From positions 19,816,559 to 19,880,558 of the forward strand of contig CM055193.1 of assembly GCA_029224185.1 (NCBI GenBank): a stretch of 64,000 nt of DNA. Direction: 5' to 3'. How positions within the stretch are numbered: position 1 is the first letter of the stretch; each line of letters begins with the position of its first letter. Both the position numbers and the translations under genes were made by a program. Below the pieces are notes generated by a model. The model ran no database searches. It was given only the letters and a program-made list of their open reading frames with translations, and was not told the origin of the DNA. Shown here piece by piece: positions 46,559 to 58,089 of this stretch. The stretch comes from Karalla daura. Its lineage: Eukaryota; Chordata; Actinopteri; Chaetodontiformes; Leiognathidae.

Positions 46559-47454
46559 CATATTTAGGTGGAGGAGGAGGAGGAGGAGGAGGTGGTGGTG
46601 GTGGGAGGTGTTGATTGCCTCCACCTACGCAGGCCATGCCCTTGATGTTGAGTCTGCAGTCTGCAGGCTGCACCTCGGCCCCATGGCGAAAACATCAAGA
46701 CTGCAGTAATCTCATCAGCATTCATGGCAAGCACGGCTTAGAATTTAAAATCATGTAATAAATTCACAAATTGGAGGACTTTTCACGCGGCTCCCAACAT
46801 CTAGCCCTGTTGTTTTATCATTCTCATTTAAGAATTGGCCTCTATTCAGTTCATGAGTTAGAATTTGAACGGAATTGGCTCCACCCCACGGGATGATGAA
46901 CTGCAGTTTGAATCGGAGTGACAGGAAGAGAAATAACGTTCATTGCAATTCAAAGAAAATTTCATGCAGTCACACAACAGAAAGAATGAATTAAATCTAA
47001 CACATATTTTGCTCTGGGCAAAGCCAAGTATTCTGGGAAATGAAGGGTTCTTCCATAATATTCCACAAAATGGAGTAAATCAAATTTAATATTTGCCGTG
47101 TGAATGGTACTTTTAACATCCATTGTTCAGGGGGAAAACATTTGTCCTTAATAAAATGAAATTGCCAGCAGTCCACAGTAATGTTTTTGAATAGTATATT
47201 TAACGCACAAATCACGTTTAAATTGTTTTATTGTTCAATGCTAATTCTAAATCATTTAGACAGATTTCCTTTGGAATTTTAATTCCAACTTTTCATCTGA
47301 ATTTGAGATGAAATTCTGCATCCCGTCGTAGCTCAATTCAGAATTCAGCAGTGAACTGAATTACAGCACAGGTCAGACCTCTCTACAGCCCTGTTGTCTT
47401 TTTGTGTGTGTGTGTGTGTGTGTGTGCACTCCTCTGACCTGCTATGGAAACGTC

Positions 47455-47650
47455 CTGAGCCGAGGACTACACCCCGGACAGGTTGCTGCTTTATTGCAGG
47501 GCTCACACACTCCGTTCACTCTCTCGCTCACAACCTATAGGGGCAATTTAGAGTCTCCAATCAGCCTAAAAATGCATGGTTTGCGACTGCGGGGGGAAAA
47601 CCGTCCCTCGGCCGGACCGGGATTTGAGCCGGGGACCTTCTTGCCTTGTG
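47455..47650 (-). repeat. dispersed teleost repeat copy, reverse orientation
   Basis: Reverse-complement signature: gggcaatttagagtctccaa, tcagcctaaaaatgcatgg, and gggatttgagccggggacct, as in the 5' half of the family read backwards. Confidence 0.65.
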
Positions 47651-50345
47651 GCGTCACCTCTGATCAACAAGTCACCGTATCGTCCTGAAATCGGCCAATC
47701 ACAGGTTTTTATCTCTCTCTGTGGCGCCATTTGTGAGCGCGATGAGCCCTCTTATCTGCTGCGAGCTTTGCATCCAACGAGCCTCCATGATCCCCTCTCC
47801 CCACGAACATCTGTACAAAGAGCTCTATTCTCCTCACACACGCACACACACACACACATACACACACAGACGCAAACAGCAGGCTGAGATCACACATGTT
47901 CAATGCTCTCATTCAGCTCAGACGTTGTTCGCACAGCGTCCGGGCGAGGATCCGTCTGACGATGCGTCCTCCAAACCCCTGACCTGTTCGCTGAGAGCAC
48001 AGCTCTGCTCACAGACCCCTCGCTCGCCCACCCGCCCGCTCCCTTGCTCTCCCAGTGTTTTTTAATCCGGCGAAACAGCTTCCATCAGTGTCCAACACGA
48101 GACCACGCCGCGGAGTCACATGACACCCAGCCTCTTATTCATGGGTGGGGGGGTCGGGGTGTTAGAGGCTGCGTTTAGGCAGGACTTCCATCCATCAAGT
48201 TTTTGTGAGCACGCACACACACAGACATACAGCGATGGCCGTGATGGACTAGAAGAAACTGGGGGATCAAACTTGTAAAGGCAAAAAAGCTGGTGACCTT
48301 TGACCCCCACCCCCCCAACTGCAGTGTTTTTTGACCAGAGTTACTGTACCAGCCCAAGGAAACAATGAGCTTAACACTTAATTCGCCAAATCACAAACAG
48401 AAACCACAAACATCAAGTTTGTGATGTGTAACCAGTGCATTTCTCTCCAGCTTGGCTCTTGATTTGTTGGTGCTCAGCCTATTTATCTTAATTAGCTGGA
48501 TTTGCGTGCTTTTATTTTGAAATGAAGACACTAGTAGACTGTGACTGTGTCTGTGGTCACTGCTCAGCGTGTGACGGACAGAATTCATTTTGGGATTTTA
48601 AACAGATTGCTGTAAAATTAGTGAAAAATCTGCCAAATGTAGTAATTAAGACATTTTCTGCTTCAATTCGGTCGTATAAATGTTTTCTGTTGAGTGCATC
48701 ACAAACTAAAATCTGCCGATCTGATTTTCAAGCTTTTCAGAGACGAGTCTGTGCTTTTTGTTTAAGAAATCAAAACAATTTGTGTTGATGTTTTAAAAAA
48801 AAAAAAGAGAAAGAGGTAACTCCCTGCTCTACTGACTTAAGAGACATGAAGAAGTAGCAGACGTGAGGCTAACACGGTTAGCTGCAGTTACAGAGCAGAG
48901 AACAGGTGTTTCAGTTCTGCTCTCAGATCCTTTTAAAAAATGCTGTGGTTTTGTCTCACTGACCCGTTGCTCCCCGTGTTAGCCGTTAGCTTTTAGCACC
49001 ATGTCTAATTACTGCAATTTTGTAAGTTTGTCGTCATTTTACATTAAACGTAAAAGCAAAGCTCGCAGCTCCGAAGACCTAAGTTCAACTCGTCGTCGCG
49101 TTGATTCATATAATAAAAACATTGTACCAAATGTGCGGACTGGATCTCGTGCAGACTGGAGACGTTATTCAACCGCCCAGCCACCATCATACTCATCATC
49201 ATCATCACGCTATCCACTTTTACTCCTGTGAAAAATTGCTCAATGAATAGGCGCTTCAGACAGCTCTTCAGCAAACGAAATGCATCTTGCATGGTGGATC
49301 TGCGTTGCTTGATCAACAAAATGGCAACATTGATCCCGGAGGTGGCTCTCAGCCTCATGGAGGTCCCATGCTCTGCCGGCCTCTGAGCCCGTCTTGTTCT
49401 TGCTGTAATCGCCTGTGAAAAAACAAGTTAGCGATGCTCTGGACGCAGCCGTAACTGGCCAGCAAACAGTAAAAAATACCCGACCATAAGAAATTAGCTA
49501 TGTTTCCAGTGCCGCCCTCAGCTTTTTGGAAGTCTTTGACTTTATTTTGGTGTTTGTCTCTGGGCTTTTTTGTGACTAATGAGTTTCTCTGCATTGAAGC
49601 TAAACACAGAGAATTCACCTCGTCCACCGCGGGAAACACCGAGAATACCGGGAATGCATCCCCGTTCACCTTTCTCCTCGTGCCAGCGACGTTCCCGCCC
49701 CCCTCCTCCCCCCGTTTGTCCGGGTTCAAGTCGCCAGGGGCCTCCAGGGCCCGGCAGATCTGTGCGTGTCCTGCGAAATGGAGACACAACATCTCCGACA
49801 GCTAGCGGACCCTCGCGTCTGTGAACTCACACAAACACACATGCACAAACACACACTTGTGCGAGGCACTGCAGCCAAAAGCTTTCGCAAACCAGCGGCT
49901 TACACACCGTGTCCCTGTATCAAATGCCCACTCATAATTTCGATTACTGAGGTCTGACCACGGTGGCCAAAACACTCCGCGCCCCCCCCCGGCCGCCACC
50001 CACCCCCACAACTCGAAAATGGATGTTGGAAATCGTATGGAAATAATTTCCCCCATTTCCCCATTTGGAATCGGATTAGCGTTTGAGCTAACGTTTGTGT
50101 TTCACTTGTTTAGCGAGACCTCCGTGTTTTGCTCCGAAAGCCCGGGCGAAAAAACACTGCGGCCAATTTAGCAGCGTGCTGGATGTGTGCGAGGCCGCGG
50201 CTTCCTGTCGAGCACGTTAGCATGAACGGCCGCTTTCACACCGGCCAGGCTCCGTGCCGGTTCCGCATCCTTAACCTAATTTCCAACCGGGCGGCGCGCT
50301 CGCACCCAAAGTAAATTGGTGCAGAACCTGCAAAGTTGTGAACTG

Positions 50346-50368
50346 TGACGTCATCGGCGGCATATAAG
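50346..50368 (+). promoter_or_regulatory. CRE plus TATA-like box, no gene attached
   Basis: TGACGTCA at 50346-50353, then TATAAG at 50363-50368 with a 9-base spacer. The layout and much of the sequence resemble the pair at 7147-7173. A transcription start would be expected near 50393. Confidence 0.45.
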
Positions 50369-50424
50369 CTGCGAAGACGAGGAAACCAGGGGAGAGATAT
50401 GGGAGGAAAAGTGCGTGTGGGAGT

Positions 50425-50426
<2 letters not shown>

Positions 50427-50473
<47 letters not shown>

Positions 50474-50476
50474 GGT
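50427..50476. repeat. GT microsatellite followed by G run
   Basis: About 14 GT units, then about 19 G, 60 bases downstream of the TATA-like box. Confidence 0.9.
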
Positions 50477-52223
50477 GCAGAAACAAAGACTTGACAGTAC
50501 TTCCTGGTCTGTTGTGCATTGAGCAATGGCCGCCGCCGATGATGATGGAGGGCGGTCGAGGCAGAACCGGAGCCGGCGCTGCGTGCCTGAAAGCGGCAAT
50601 TTAGATAAATAGATAGATTAGAGTTCAAACAATGTAGTTATGATTCTGCGCTGCGAGCTGTGTGTCCAGGTCTCAGACGTCCCCCTGATGTGAGCGACGG
50701 TGTGTGACTTTAATCACAGACACAAACACGCGCACGCACGCACACAGAGCCACAAACGCACACTCAGGATGTGAGGACACGTTCATCATGTGCTGCCGAG
50801 GCTTCTTCAGAGCAGCTGGGAGCCGCCGTGAGGAGCAGGCAGTCCCGGGGCTTCTGAACTGGGGCGTTCATGGCTCACTCGGCCAGATCGATTAAGTGAA
50901 ACCAATCGCCACGCTGCGTGGTGAATAGGGGCTGCTACTTTCATGTGGCTCACACAGACTCTTTTTTCTTTTTGTGGCATTTGTGAAGCCGAGCCAGATC
51001 CAACCGATTACCACAAAAACAAGCAGCCAGCCCATCACATGATGGAGGCGGAGGCTGCAGGACAGCAGAGGACATGTGGACAGTGGCAGCTCTGGGGCAG
51101 CACCGGCACCATCAGTCGTTTCCAGATGTCAGAAAAAAAAAAAAAACGAAAACAAAAAAAACCCTCTGAGTGACACATCTCAGCCTGTTGCTGTGATGGA
51201 AAGCGATCCGGTTCTGTTTGAAAGTGACCGGTGTGTCTCCTGTGACATCGGATTCTCCTGGAATCCGCCGAGAATGAATCGGACGCACGGAGGGAAGTGA
51301 AGTTTCGGCCCCTGCGTGATGGCTGACGGTGTCGCAACCTGGTCTCCATGGAGACCGATCCATCGGATCGGCCCCACCGAGGTTGTTGAGACGATAACGA
51401 TGAACTGTTCAACCTCTCGAGGGTTTTTTTTTTTTTCTAAACCTGGCGTAAAGAGACACCAGTCAAGATAATGAAACGTGAAAGAGCGTTACGGCGTTTT
51501 TCCAGGCCGGATGGCTCCAGAGACACAGTGACGGGATCCACCTACTGTGGAGAGTCCCTCAGAACGACACAACCCCGGTGGGGCCTGTTTGTGTGGTTTC
51601 GCGTTCACGCCGCCCCGCCGAGACCTCCGAGGTGACACTGAACGCGTTTGAGCGCGTGACGCGCGGCAACGTCGCCGCCGCCGCCGCTTTGTTTGTTGTG
51701 GTCTTTGAATTTTTTTCCTCCTTTTTACACTCATGCTTTAATTTGTTCATCTTCTCGCCGCTCTTCGCGTCGAAATCGCGCCGCATTTCCTCCGTGGCGC
51801 GCCTCTCTCTGTCGCTCCCCGTCTCCGTCTCCGTCGGCGTGGCGTGTTCACGCCGGGGCCCGCACGGCTCTTAGGGCGGGCGGTTGATGTCTTACGGGCG
51901 CGCTTACATCACTCGCAGGTCTCGTCGTAGTCGAGTCTGTCCCTAGGTGGGCGCCAAGAAACGACCCCGGAAACCGCGCTCTCTGGAGCTGATTCGTTTC
52001 GCGAACTCTCGGGGGTGCGGCGCGGACGCCCGTAAAGGGGGAATCTGCCCCCCGAAAGTTAAGAAAATCGGAGAAAAAGTTCCTCCTGATGGGGAAGCAC
52101 CTCGAGCCTGTGCCTCAGCTTATACGCACGGCCCTGGTTCTGGCCGGGACGAAACCTGGCAGTGAGTCATTTAAATCGTCCCGTCCGTCTGCCAAATAAA
52201 GACCAGCGAATTCCCGCCGGTGA

Positions 52224-52231
52224 TGACGTCA
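52224..52231 (+). promoter_or_regulatory. CRE palindrome
   Basis: TGACGTCA in GC-rich context (gccggtgatgacgtcaccg). No TATA box nearby. Confidence 0.35.
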
Positions 52232-53328
52232 CCGATCACGAGAGGGGAACGTTTTCTTTCCGGTTCTGGGCTGAGAACCAACTATTCGGGGCCTGAAACG
52301 CTTCATCCCGGGTGTGACCGCACCTCGTCCAAAATTGTGTTCCGGGTAAAGGAACCTTCGCCGATGCGGCCCGATGAACCTCGACTCACCTTGAAAACTT
52401 GCGTCGGCCTCGCCGCCGCTTGTTTTCCCGGGATTCGGTGAGTCGAAGCGCGATTTCAGGCCGAGCCGGGTCACGTCTGAACCAGCGAGCGGCTTTGATG
52501 CTGAAACCTCTGCAGACGGAGGCCCCGCAGACGCTGCGTGCGCCGATTGTCGGTGTGTACTTGCTCGTGGCGCCGTGTCGAGCAGCAAGAAAATTCCTGT
52601 CACGTCATGGCCGAGAGTGGAGATAAAGATCCGGTTTAGAAGCTCTTCGTCGGTTATCAGGAGTTTACAGAAGTAGATAAGAAACCTGTTGAAAATTTCA
52701 GTTTGATCTGAACATCTACACGTTGGCGTCACAGTGTTCTCCCGGCAGATCAATAACGTGATATGAAATCACCTTTACTGAACTTAGCGAGCGGCAGTGA
52801 ACATGCTCGAGCGAGGACTGGGAAAGCTGGAGTGACTCAGTGTGCTGTGAAATGTCCCTGACCGCGTTTCACTAATTCACATTTCTGCTGCATTAATAAA
52901 CACTGGATGGATGGATGGAATAAACACGTTATCCTTTTTCATTCTTTCTAATTCCTTTATTAATCCCACTAAGGGACGGGTCAGGCGCCGCGTTTTGCCC
53001 AGCTGACACACACAGCTGTGGAGACCTGCACCAGCGGGCTGCCACGTTCACACCGAACCTGTAACCCTGTTTTTTTTCTCTCTTGTTTTTCTTGCTTTTT
53101 TTTGTGTGTGTGTTCCTGATGCTTAAACCTGGTGAATATTTAACATTTTGCAGGACGCTTAAGGCTGAGCCTGTATATCTAACTGATCAGTTGTACTGAC
53201 AGCTACATGAGGCATAAGATGCTGAGGCTTTATTGTCTTAAACACTGATCTGAGAGTCTCTGCGTTTCACTTTAATGAGATTTTTGTGATCAAACAAGGA
53301 AAAGCAGACAAACGGCCTCAGCCGTGTG

Positions 53329-53341
53329 CGGTGCGTGTGTG

Positions 53342-53390
<49 letters not shown>
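53329..53390. repeat. GT microsatellite
   Basis: About 30 GT units with two GC interruptions. Confidence 0.9.
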
Positions 53391-53397
<7 letters not shown>

Positions 53398-53959
53398 CGT
53401 TTGTGTGCAAGCGTTGTGATCTTCCCCATTGCTATTTATGTTTACTAATCATGATCAATATATTTCATACCAGTGAAACCTTGTGGACTGTGCATCAGGC
53501 TGATGACATTTATCACGAGCCATTTTCTCTATAATTTCAATTTATGATCACAATATTGTGTTTACGCCTTAGATTCACTCCAGCTCGCTACCTGCATATT
53601 GATCTACGCCTCCTCGTTCTGTCGGCCCCAGCCGCATCTTCGAGTCGCACAGCCCGCGACGTTCTGATTTACCTCCTTTGACTTTTTCTCATAAAACACC
53701 TATTTACTCGTTTACTGTCCCTGCCTTCGTGTACATTAGATAAAACGAAACAAGGCAGACAGAGGGGCTAGATCAATAGCAGCAATGAGTGTGAACCAGG
53801 AATATATTGGACGGAGGCAAGAATGATCAAACGTACACAACATATACAATGAAGATGAGGTAAAAACTACAATCTACAGAAGGAATACAGTAGTATATAT
53901 GGTTACTGGACCAACCATTGACCTTTGTTAATGGACTGAGTCCAGTCCAGACTTCTGCA

Positions 53960-54720
53960 TCCTCACATGTGTTGTGTGTTTGTGTACTGTTGTTGTGTGT
54001 GTACTGTTGTTGTATGTCTGTACTGTTGTTGTGTGTTTGGTGCCATTTTGTGGTTGCAGCTGTACGAACAGAGGAGTATGAGTCTTCATTGGATTCAGGT
54101 GATATTGTGTGTATTACAGACCTGCACGTGTATGTGTGTGTTATGTCAGTCGTTTTTTTCCACTGTTGTGTGTCTGTGTACTGTTGTGTTCTTTGTATTC
54201 TATTGTGTTTTATGGACTGTTGTGTTTTTATACTGTTTTGACAGACTGCTGTGTGTTTTGTATATTGTGTTATTGTGTACTATCATGCCTTATGTACTGC
54301 TGTCTTTTGTATTTTGAGTACTATTATGTCTTATGTACTGTTGTTTTGTTTTGTATTTTATGTACTGTTGTCTTTTGTATTTTGTTGTGTTTTTGTGTAC
54401 TATCATGCTTTATGTACTGTTGTGTTTTTATACTGTTTTGACTCACTGTTGTGTGTTTTGTATTTTGTTGTCTGTGTACCATCACGCCTCATGTACTGTC
54501 GTGTGTTTTGTATTTTGTCATGTTTTTGCGTACTCCAGTGTTTTAAGCAGCTACTGTTTGTACAAACTGTTGTGTTTTTTGTATCCTATTTCTTTTAACG
54601 CGCTGTTGATTTTTAATGCACTGCTGTGTGTCAGTGTACCCTTGTATTTCTTCGTGCTTGCGCGTCTTCGTTTGCTGCTGTGTCTCTGCGCACTGTTGTG
54701 TTTTTCTGCATTGTTTGTAT
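53960..54720 (+). repeat. T/G-rich degenerate minisatellite
   Basis: About 760 bases built from shuffled short words such as tgtactgttgtgt, ttttgtattttg and tactatcatgc. The plus strand is almost free of stops in more than one frame, giving Cys/Val/Leu/Tyr/Phe-rich phantom proteins. Not coding by composition. Confidence 0.75.
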
Positions 54721-54880
54721 TTTTTACGTGGCGTTGTGTTGAAATGTGCCATTGTGTGTGCGTCTGTTGTGTCTACGCCGCCGTGTGCGCTCGCAGCTGC
54801 ACACATCGCATCGTGTGTGAAGGCATCGGAGCCGTCCGCGTCTTCACTCGGATTCAGGTGTTATTGTGCGTATTCCAGAC

Positions 54881-54881
<1 letters not shown>

Positions 54882-54932
<51 letters not shown>
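54882..54932. repeat. GT microsatellite upstream of pax7
   Basis: About 24 GT units just 5' of the presumed pax7 promoter. Confidence 0.9.
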
Positions 54933-54933
<1 letters not shown>

Positions 54934-54946
54934 TCGCTGCTCTCTG

Positions 54947-55290
54947 ATTGGCTGCTGAAAGTTTTCCCTCTCGAATCAGAGGGCTGGCTGTCCTATCGTC
55001 GCCGCGGCCCGTCCCCCTGGTGCAGCCCGCCTGGTCCGGACCACAGTCCGGGAGAGCGGACTGAGTGTCCCGGGTTAAATAAGCCGCAGCTGTGGAGTCG
55101 CTGCGGTCACATGAGGCTGCTGAGGCTCTGACACTGATCTGATCTCTGGTCTGTTTGATTTACACCTGCAGCGGACTGACCGGCTGACACAAGCTTTTTT
55201 TTGGGCTTTTTTAGCTCCCATCGCCACTGAAATTTTTTTTTTCGGGGGGGTTTTTGATTTTGTTTTATTTTTTTCATTCTGTATGGTACA
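54947..55290 (+). promoter_or_regulatory. pax7 promoter and 5'UTR (inferred)
   Basis: An inverted CCAAT box (ATTGG, 54947-54951) and a TATA-like TTAAATAA (55075-55082) precede the ATG at 55291 in GC-rich sequence. The leader from about 55180 to 55285 is T-rich. The transcription start is probably near 55105. Confidence 0.45.
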
Positions 55291-55375
55291 ATGTCGTCTC
55301 TGCCAGGAACCGTCCCGCGGATGATGCGCCCGGCTCCCGGACAGAACTACCCACGCACCGGCTTCCCTCTGGAAG
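55291..55375 (+). CDS. pax7: pax7 exon 1
   Basis: ATG at 55291. 28 complete codons ending PRTGFPLE. Donor GGAAG|GTAGG. Confidence 0.95.
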
Positions 55376-57269
55376 GTAGGACCCGGACCCGGACCCGGAC
55401 CATCCCCATCCACACCCGCATCCCCTCTTCCCCCCCTCCCCGTCCCCGTCACGCAGGTCCCGCTGGGCCTGCTGTACCCCGCACACACCGTCCCCAGCCC
55501 CGGTCTGACAGTCAGACCTGCACCAGGCCTCGCACTGAGCCGGACCTCATGGCTTCATCATTTCACACCAGAGATGCTACGAAAGCATAACAGCTGTTTT
55601 TTTTTTTTTTTTTTTTGCCAATGCACCTCTCAGCTTTTTATTTTTTTATTTTTTTATTTTAATCTTTTAAATAGACGCTGTAAAGTATCAGAAGAAGACA
55701 AGTGAGGACGGCTTGGATTTATAATAAATCCCATCGATTTAAAAAATATGTATTTGTACACCTTGTTAGAGGACTCGCCACTATGTACTCTATTATTTAC
55801 TCTATTTACTTTGTCGTTCTTGTAGCTATTTGTATCAGTGAGCATTTCATCTAAGAGGCGCATTTGCTTACTTCAGAAAAGCGCTAAATAGATACACTAT
55901 TATTATTGCGCTTAATTTTAATTTAGAAAAGAAAATAAATCGAGCAACATTTCTGACACTATTTTGCAGCTCACTGCCCGGACCATTTGGCAGTGAATCA
56001 TTTCGATCGAGGGAAAAAAAAGTCTAAATGTAGGATTTGAACCGGTGTCCTGCTGCGGGACTTCCCTCCTCAGACTCGACCTCTAAGTGTCTTTTTATTT
56101 ATTATCTTTTTTCCACGTCCTTTTCATTTTTTAATCCCATTAGTGGGCTCAGTTAGTCAGGGTGTGTATGTCAACGTGTGTGTGTGTGTGAGAGAGAGAG
56201 AGTGTGTGCGTGTGTGCTCAGGCCTGTGAGACGTTCACTGACCGTGTCCTCCACAGTGTCCACTCCTCTGGGACAGGGACGCGTCAACCAGCTCGGGGGG
56301 GTCTTCATCAACGGGAGGCCTCTGCCCAACCACATCCGACACAAGATCGTGGAGATGGCCCATCACGGGATCCGGCCCTGCGTCATCTCCAGACAGCTGC
56401 GGGTGTCGCACGGCTGCGTGTCCAAGATCCTGTGTCGGTACCAGGAGACCGGCTCCATCCGACCCGGGGCCATCGGAGGCAGCAAGCCCCGGGTGAGAGG
56501 ACACGACACCCACCACCACAACAGCAATAATAATAATAATAATAATAACAACGATCACCATAATAATTATTATTACTACGTTTTGTTATTGTATGAATTT
56601 CTACGGGAGTATTTTACTGCTACAGATGTGACAGGTATCTGTGATGTGCGCTTAAACACCTGACGCTGATCCAATAGCCTACGCGATATAACCTAATATA
56701 ATAGTAAAACACGTAACATAAAATACATGCCATGCTTTTTAAATTTAAACATATAATCATAGAATTTAATTATTATGTAATATATACTATAAAATACATA
56801 CAATATTTATTTTACATGTTATTTCATTACATGACATATATATGTAATTAGGATGTAATAACCTGTCTCATTATTTAATTGCATGTGGTTTGAAATCCCG
56901 ACGCTTATTATTATTTATTATCATTATTTTTATTATTATTACTATTTAAATTCCTATTTCAATAATGGTGTGACTTGTGTGATTTTCCAAGCTGAGTTGT
57001 CCCTTGCGTGCGTGCGTGTTTGCGTGTGTGTGTCTATGTGTATGTGTGTGTTTTGCACCTGCAGCAGGTGGCCACGCCAGACGTGGAGAAGCGCATCGAG
57101 GAGTACAAACGCGACAACCCGGGCATGTTCAGCTGGGAGATCCGGGACAAGCTGCTGAAGGACGGGGTGTGTGACCGAGGCACAGTCCCTTCAGGTGAGG
57201 CCTCCTCCGGTAAGAACCGCTATTATATTACATTATCCTTACCCACACTATAATAAACGCTACAATAAA

Positions 57270-57302
<33 letters not shown>

Positions 57303-57502
57303 GCCACTGCTATTTTTATTATTGTGAGGGATGTAATTACTACTACATGCTTTGTGGTTTGCTGTGTCGGCAGTGAGCTCCATCAGCCGCGTGCTGCGGG
57401 CTCGCTTCGGGAAGAAGGACGACGAGGAGGAGTGTGATAAGAAGGATGAAGACGGGGAGAAGAAAACCAAGCACAGCATCGACGGGATCCTGGGGGACAA
57501 AG
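55291..57502 (+). CDS. pax7: paired box 7 transcription factor, N-terminal part (exons 1-4)
   Basis: Pax3/7-class regulator of muscle satellite cells, neural crest, pigment cells and dorsal neural tube. Exons: 55291-55375, 56257-56492, 57065-57194, 57374-57502, with phases 1, 0, 1, 1 matching PAX7. Exon 1 MSSLPGTVPRMMRPAPGQNY is PAX7, not PAX3 (which has AGAVPRMMRPGPGQ). The paired domain covers about residues 34-161 (GRVNQLGGVFINGRPLPNHI .. SISRVLRARFG) and the octapeptide HSIDGILG 184-191. The homeobox and transactivation exons are not in the window; PAX7 intron 4 is long in other vertebrates. Alternative splice sites at both ends of exon 3 are described separately. Paralogue a or b not decided. 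Confidence 0.95.
56257..56492 (+). CDS. pax7: pax7 exon 2 (PAI subdomain)
   Basis: Encodes STPLGQGRVNQLGGVFINGR and IRPCVISRQLRVSHGCVSKI through GGSKPR, the N-terminal DNA-binding half of the paired domain. Acceptor CTCCACAG, donor CCCCGG|GTGAG. Confidence 0.97.
56493..57064 (+). other. pax7 intron 2
   Basis: AT-rich intron with an AAT repeat at its start and a GT tract before the acceptor. No other feature seen. Confidence 0.75.
56523..56551. repeat. AAT microsatellite in pax7 intron 2
   Basis: (AAT)n just after exon 2, within an AT-rich intron of 572 bases. Confidence 0.85.
57065..57194 (+). CDS. pax7: pax7 exon 3 (RED subdomain)
   Basis: Encodes QVATPDVEKRIEEYKRDNPG then MFSWEIRDKLLKDGVCDRGT and VPS, the C-terminal half of the paired domain. 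The tandem acceptor CAGCAG (57062-57067) makes the first Gln optional. Two donors, at 57195 and 57210, differ by 15 bases. Confidence 0.95.
57263..57301. repeat. ATT microsatellite in pax7 intron 3
   Basis: About 12 ATT units. Confidence 0.9.
57374..57502 (+). CDS. pax7: pax7 exon 4 (paired domain end and octapeptide)
   Basis: Encodes VSSISRVLRARFGKKDDEEE, an acidic/basic linker and KHSIDGILGDK. The octapeptide recruits Groucho/TLE-type corepressors in this family. Acceptor TGTCGGCAG, donor ACAAAG|GTAGG, phase 1. Confidence 0.95.
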
Positions 57503-58089
57503 GTAGGCCAGAGACCCCCCCACCCCCCACCCCCACCCCCTTCTACTCCCCTCCCGCTCTTCCTCCTCCTCCTCCTCCTCCTCCTTCCCTATCCCCTCTC
57601 CCCCCCACCCCTACACTTGTCTACAAATTAGGCCTAAACGGCGTTTTGTCGCTGCGGGTCGCCCTCGCTCCGAGCTGCGCTCCCCGCAGACGCAGCAGCC
57701 GCTTAATTATTGATGATGCGCAGCGCGGAGGAGCGCCGCTTAAACGCTCCCCTGAAAGTGATGCTGACAGATGAGCGCTGGGCCAGTCAGGATCAATTAC
57801 ACGGCCTGGGGCCGAGGCCCGGGGGGCCTGGGAGGGTGAGAGAGAGAGAGAGAGAGGGGGTGGGGGGGTGGGATGGGTTGGTGGTGCAGGAGGGCAGGGG
57901 GGCCGGGGGTCCGGGCCGGGGCCTGCTCCAGAGCTGCATGTGGATTTCGAGTTCAGACCGCAGACCAAAGCCCCGAAGTAAACAGATCGAGCAGGAATTT
58001 TGTTTTTTTTTAACGAGCAAAGAGAGAAGCGAGTCCGTTAAAAAACGCTGCCTTTTATTTGTTCATTTCATGCAGCTCAATCCAGCTTA

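Larger units (their letters stand above)
44881..48800. other. intergenic DNA, mfn2 to pax7, part 1
   Basis: No gene recognised. Contains dispersed repeat copies (46099-46558 plus orientation, interrupted by GT microsatellites; 47455-47650 reverse), a retroelement-tail-like fragment (45973-46020) and a GGA/GGT run (46563-46607). Confidence 0.6.
48801..52800. other. intergenic DNA, mfn2 to pax7, part 2 (CpG-rich, unassigned)
   Basis: Relatively CpG-rich, with GTTAGC/GCTAAC words near 48.87, 48.98, 50.08 and 50.22 kb, two full CRE palindromes (50346, 52224) and a TATA-like box after the first. Open frames on the minus strand at 49044-49358 and 49355-49792 match no family I know. A distal promoter, a non-coding transcript or an old mobile element are all possible. 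Confidence 0.4.

Noticed and set aside
52229..52753. 174-codon minus-strand frame in the mfn2-pax7 interval
   Set aside because: No domain, no start or splice context, and composition like its non-coding surroundings.
54333..55131. 204- and 171-codon frames rich in Cys, Val, Leu, Tyr and Phe that resemble membrane proteins
   Set aside because: They arise from the T/G-rich minisatellite and the GT microsatellite after it; neighbouring frames give the same kind of sequence.
56034..56090. Minus-strand GGTTCAAATCC followed by a T run, tRNA- or SINE-like
   Set aside because: Does not fold as a tRNA by eye; better explained as a fragment of the dispersed repeat family.
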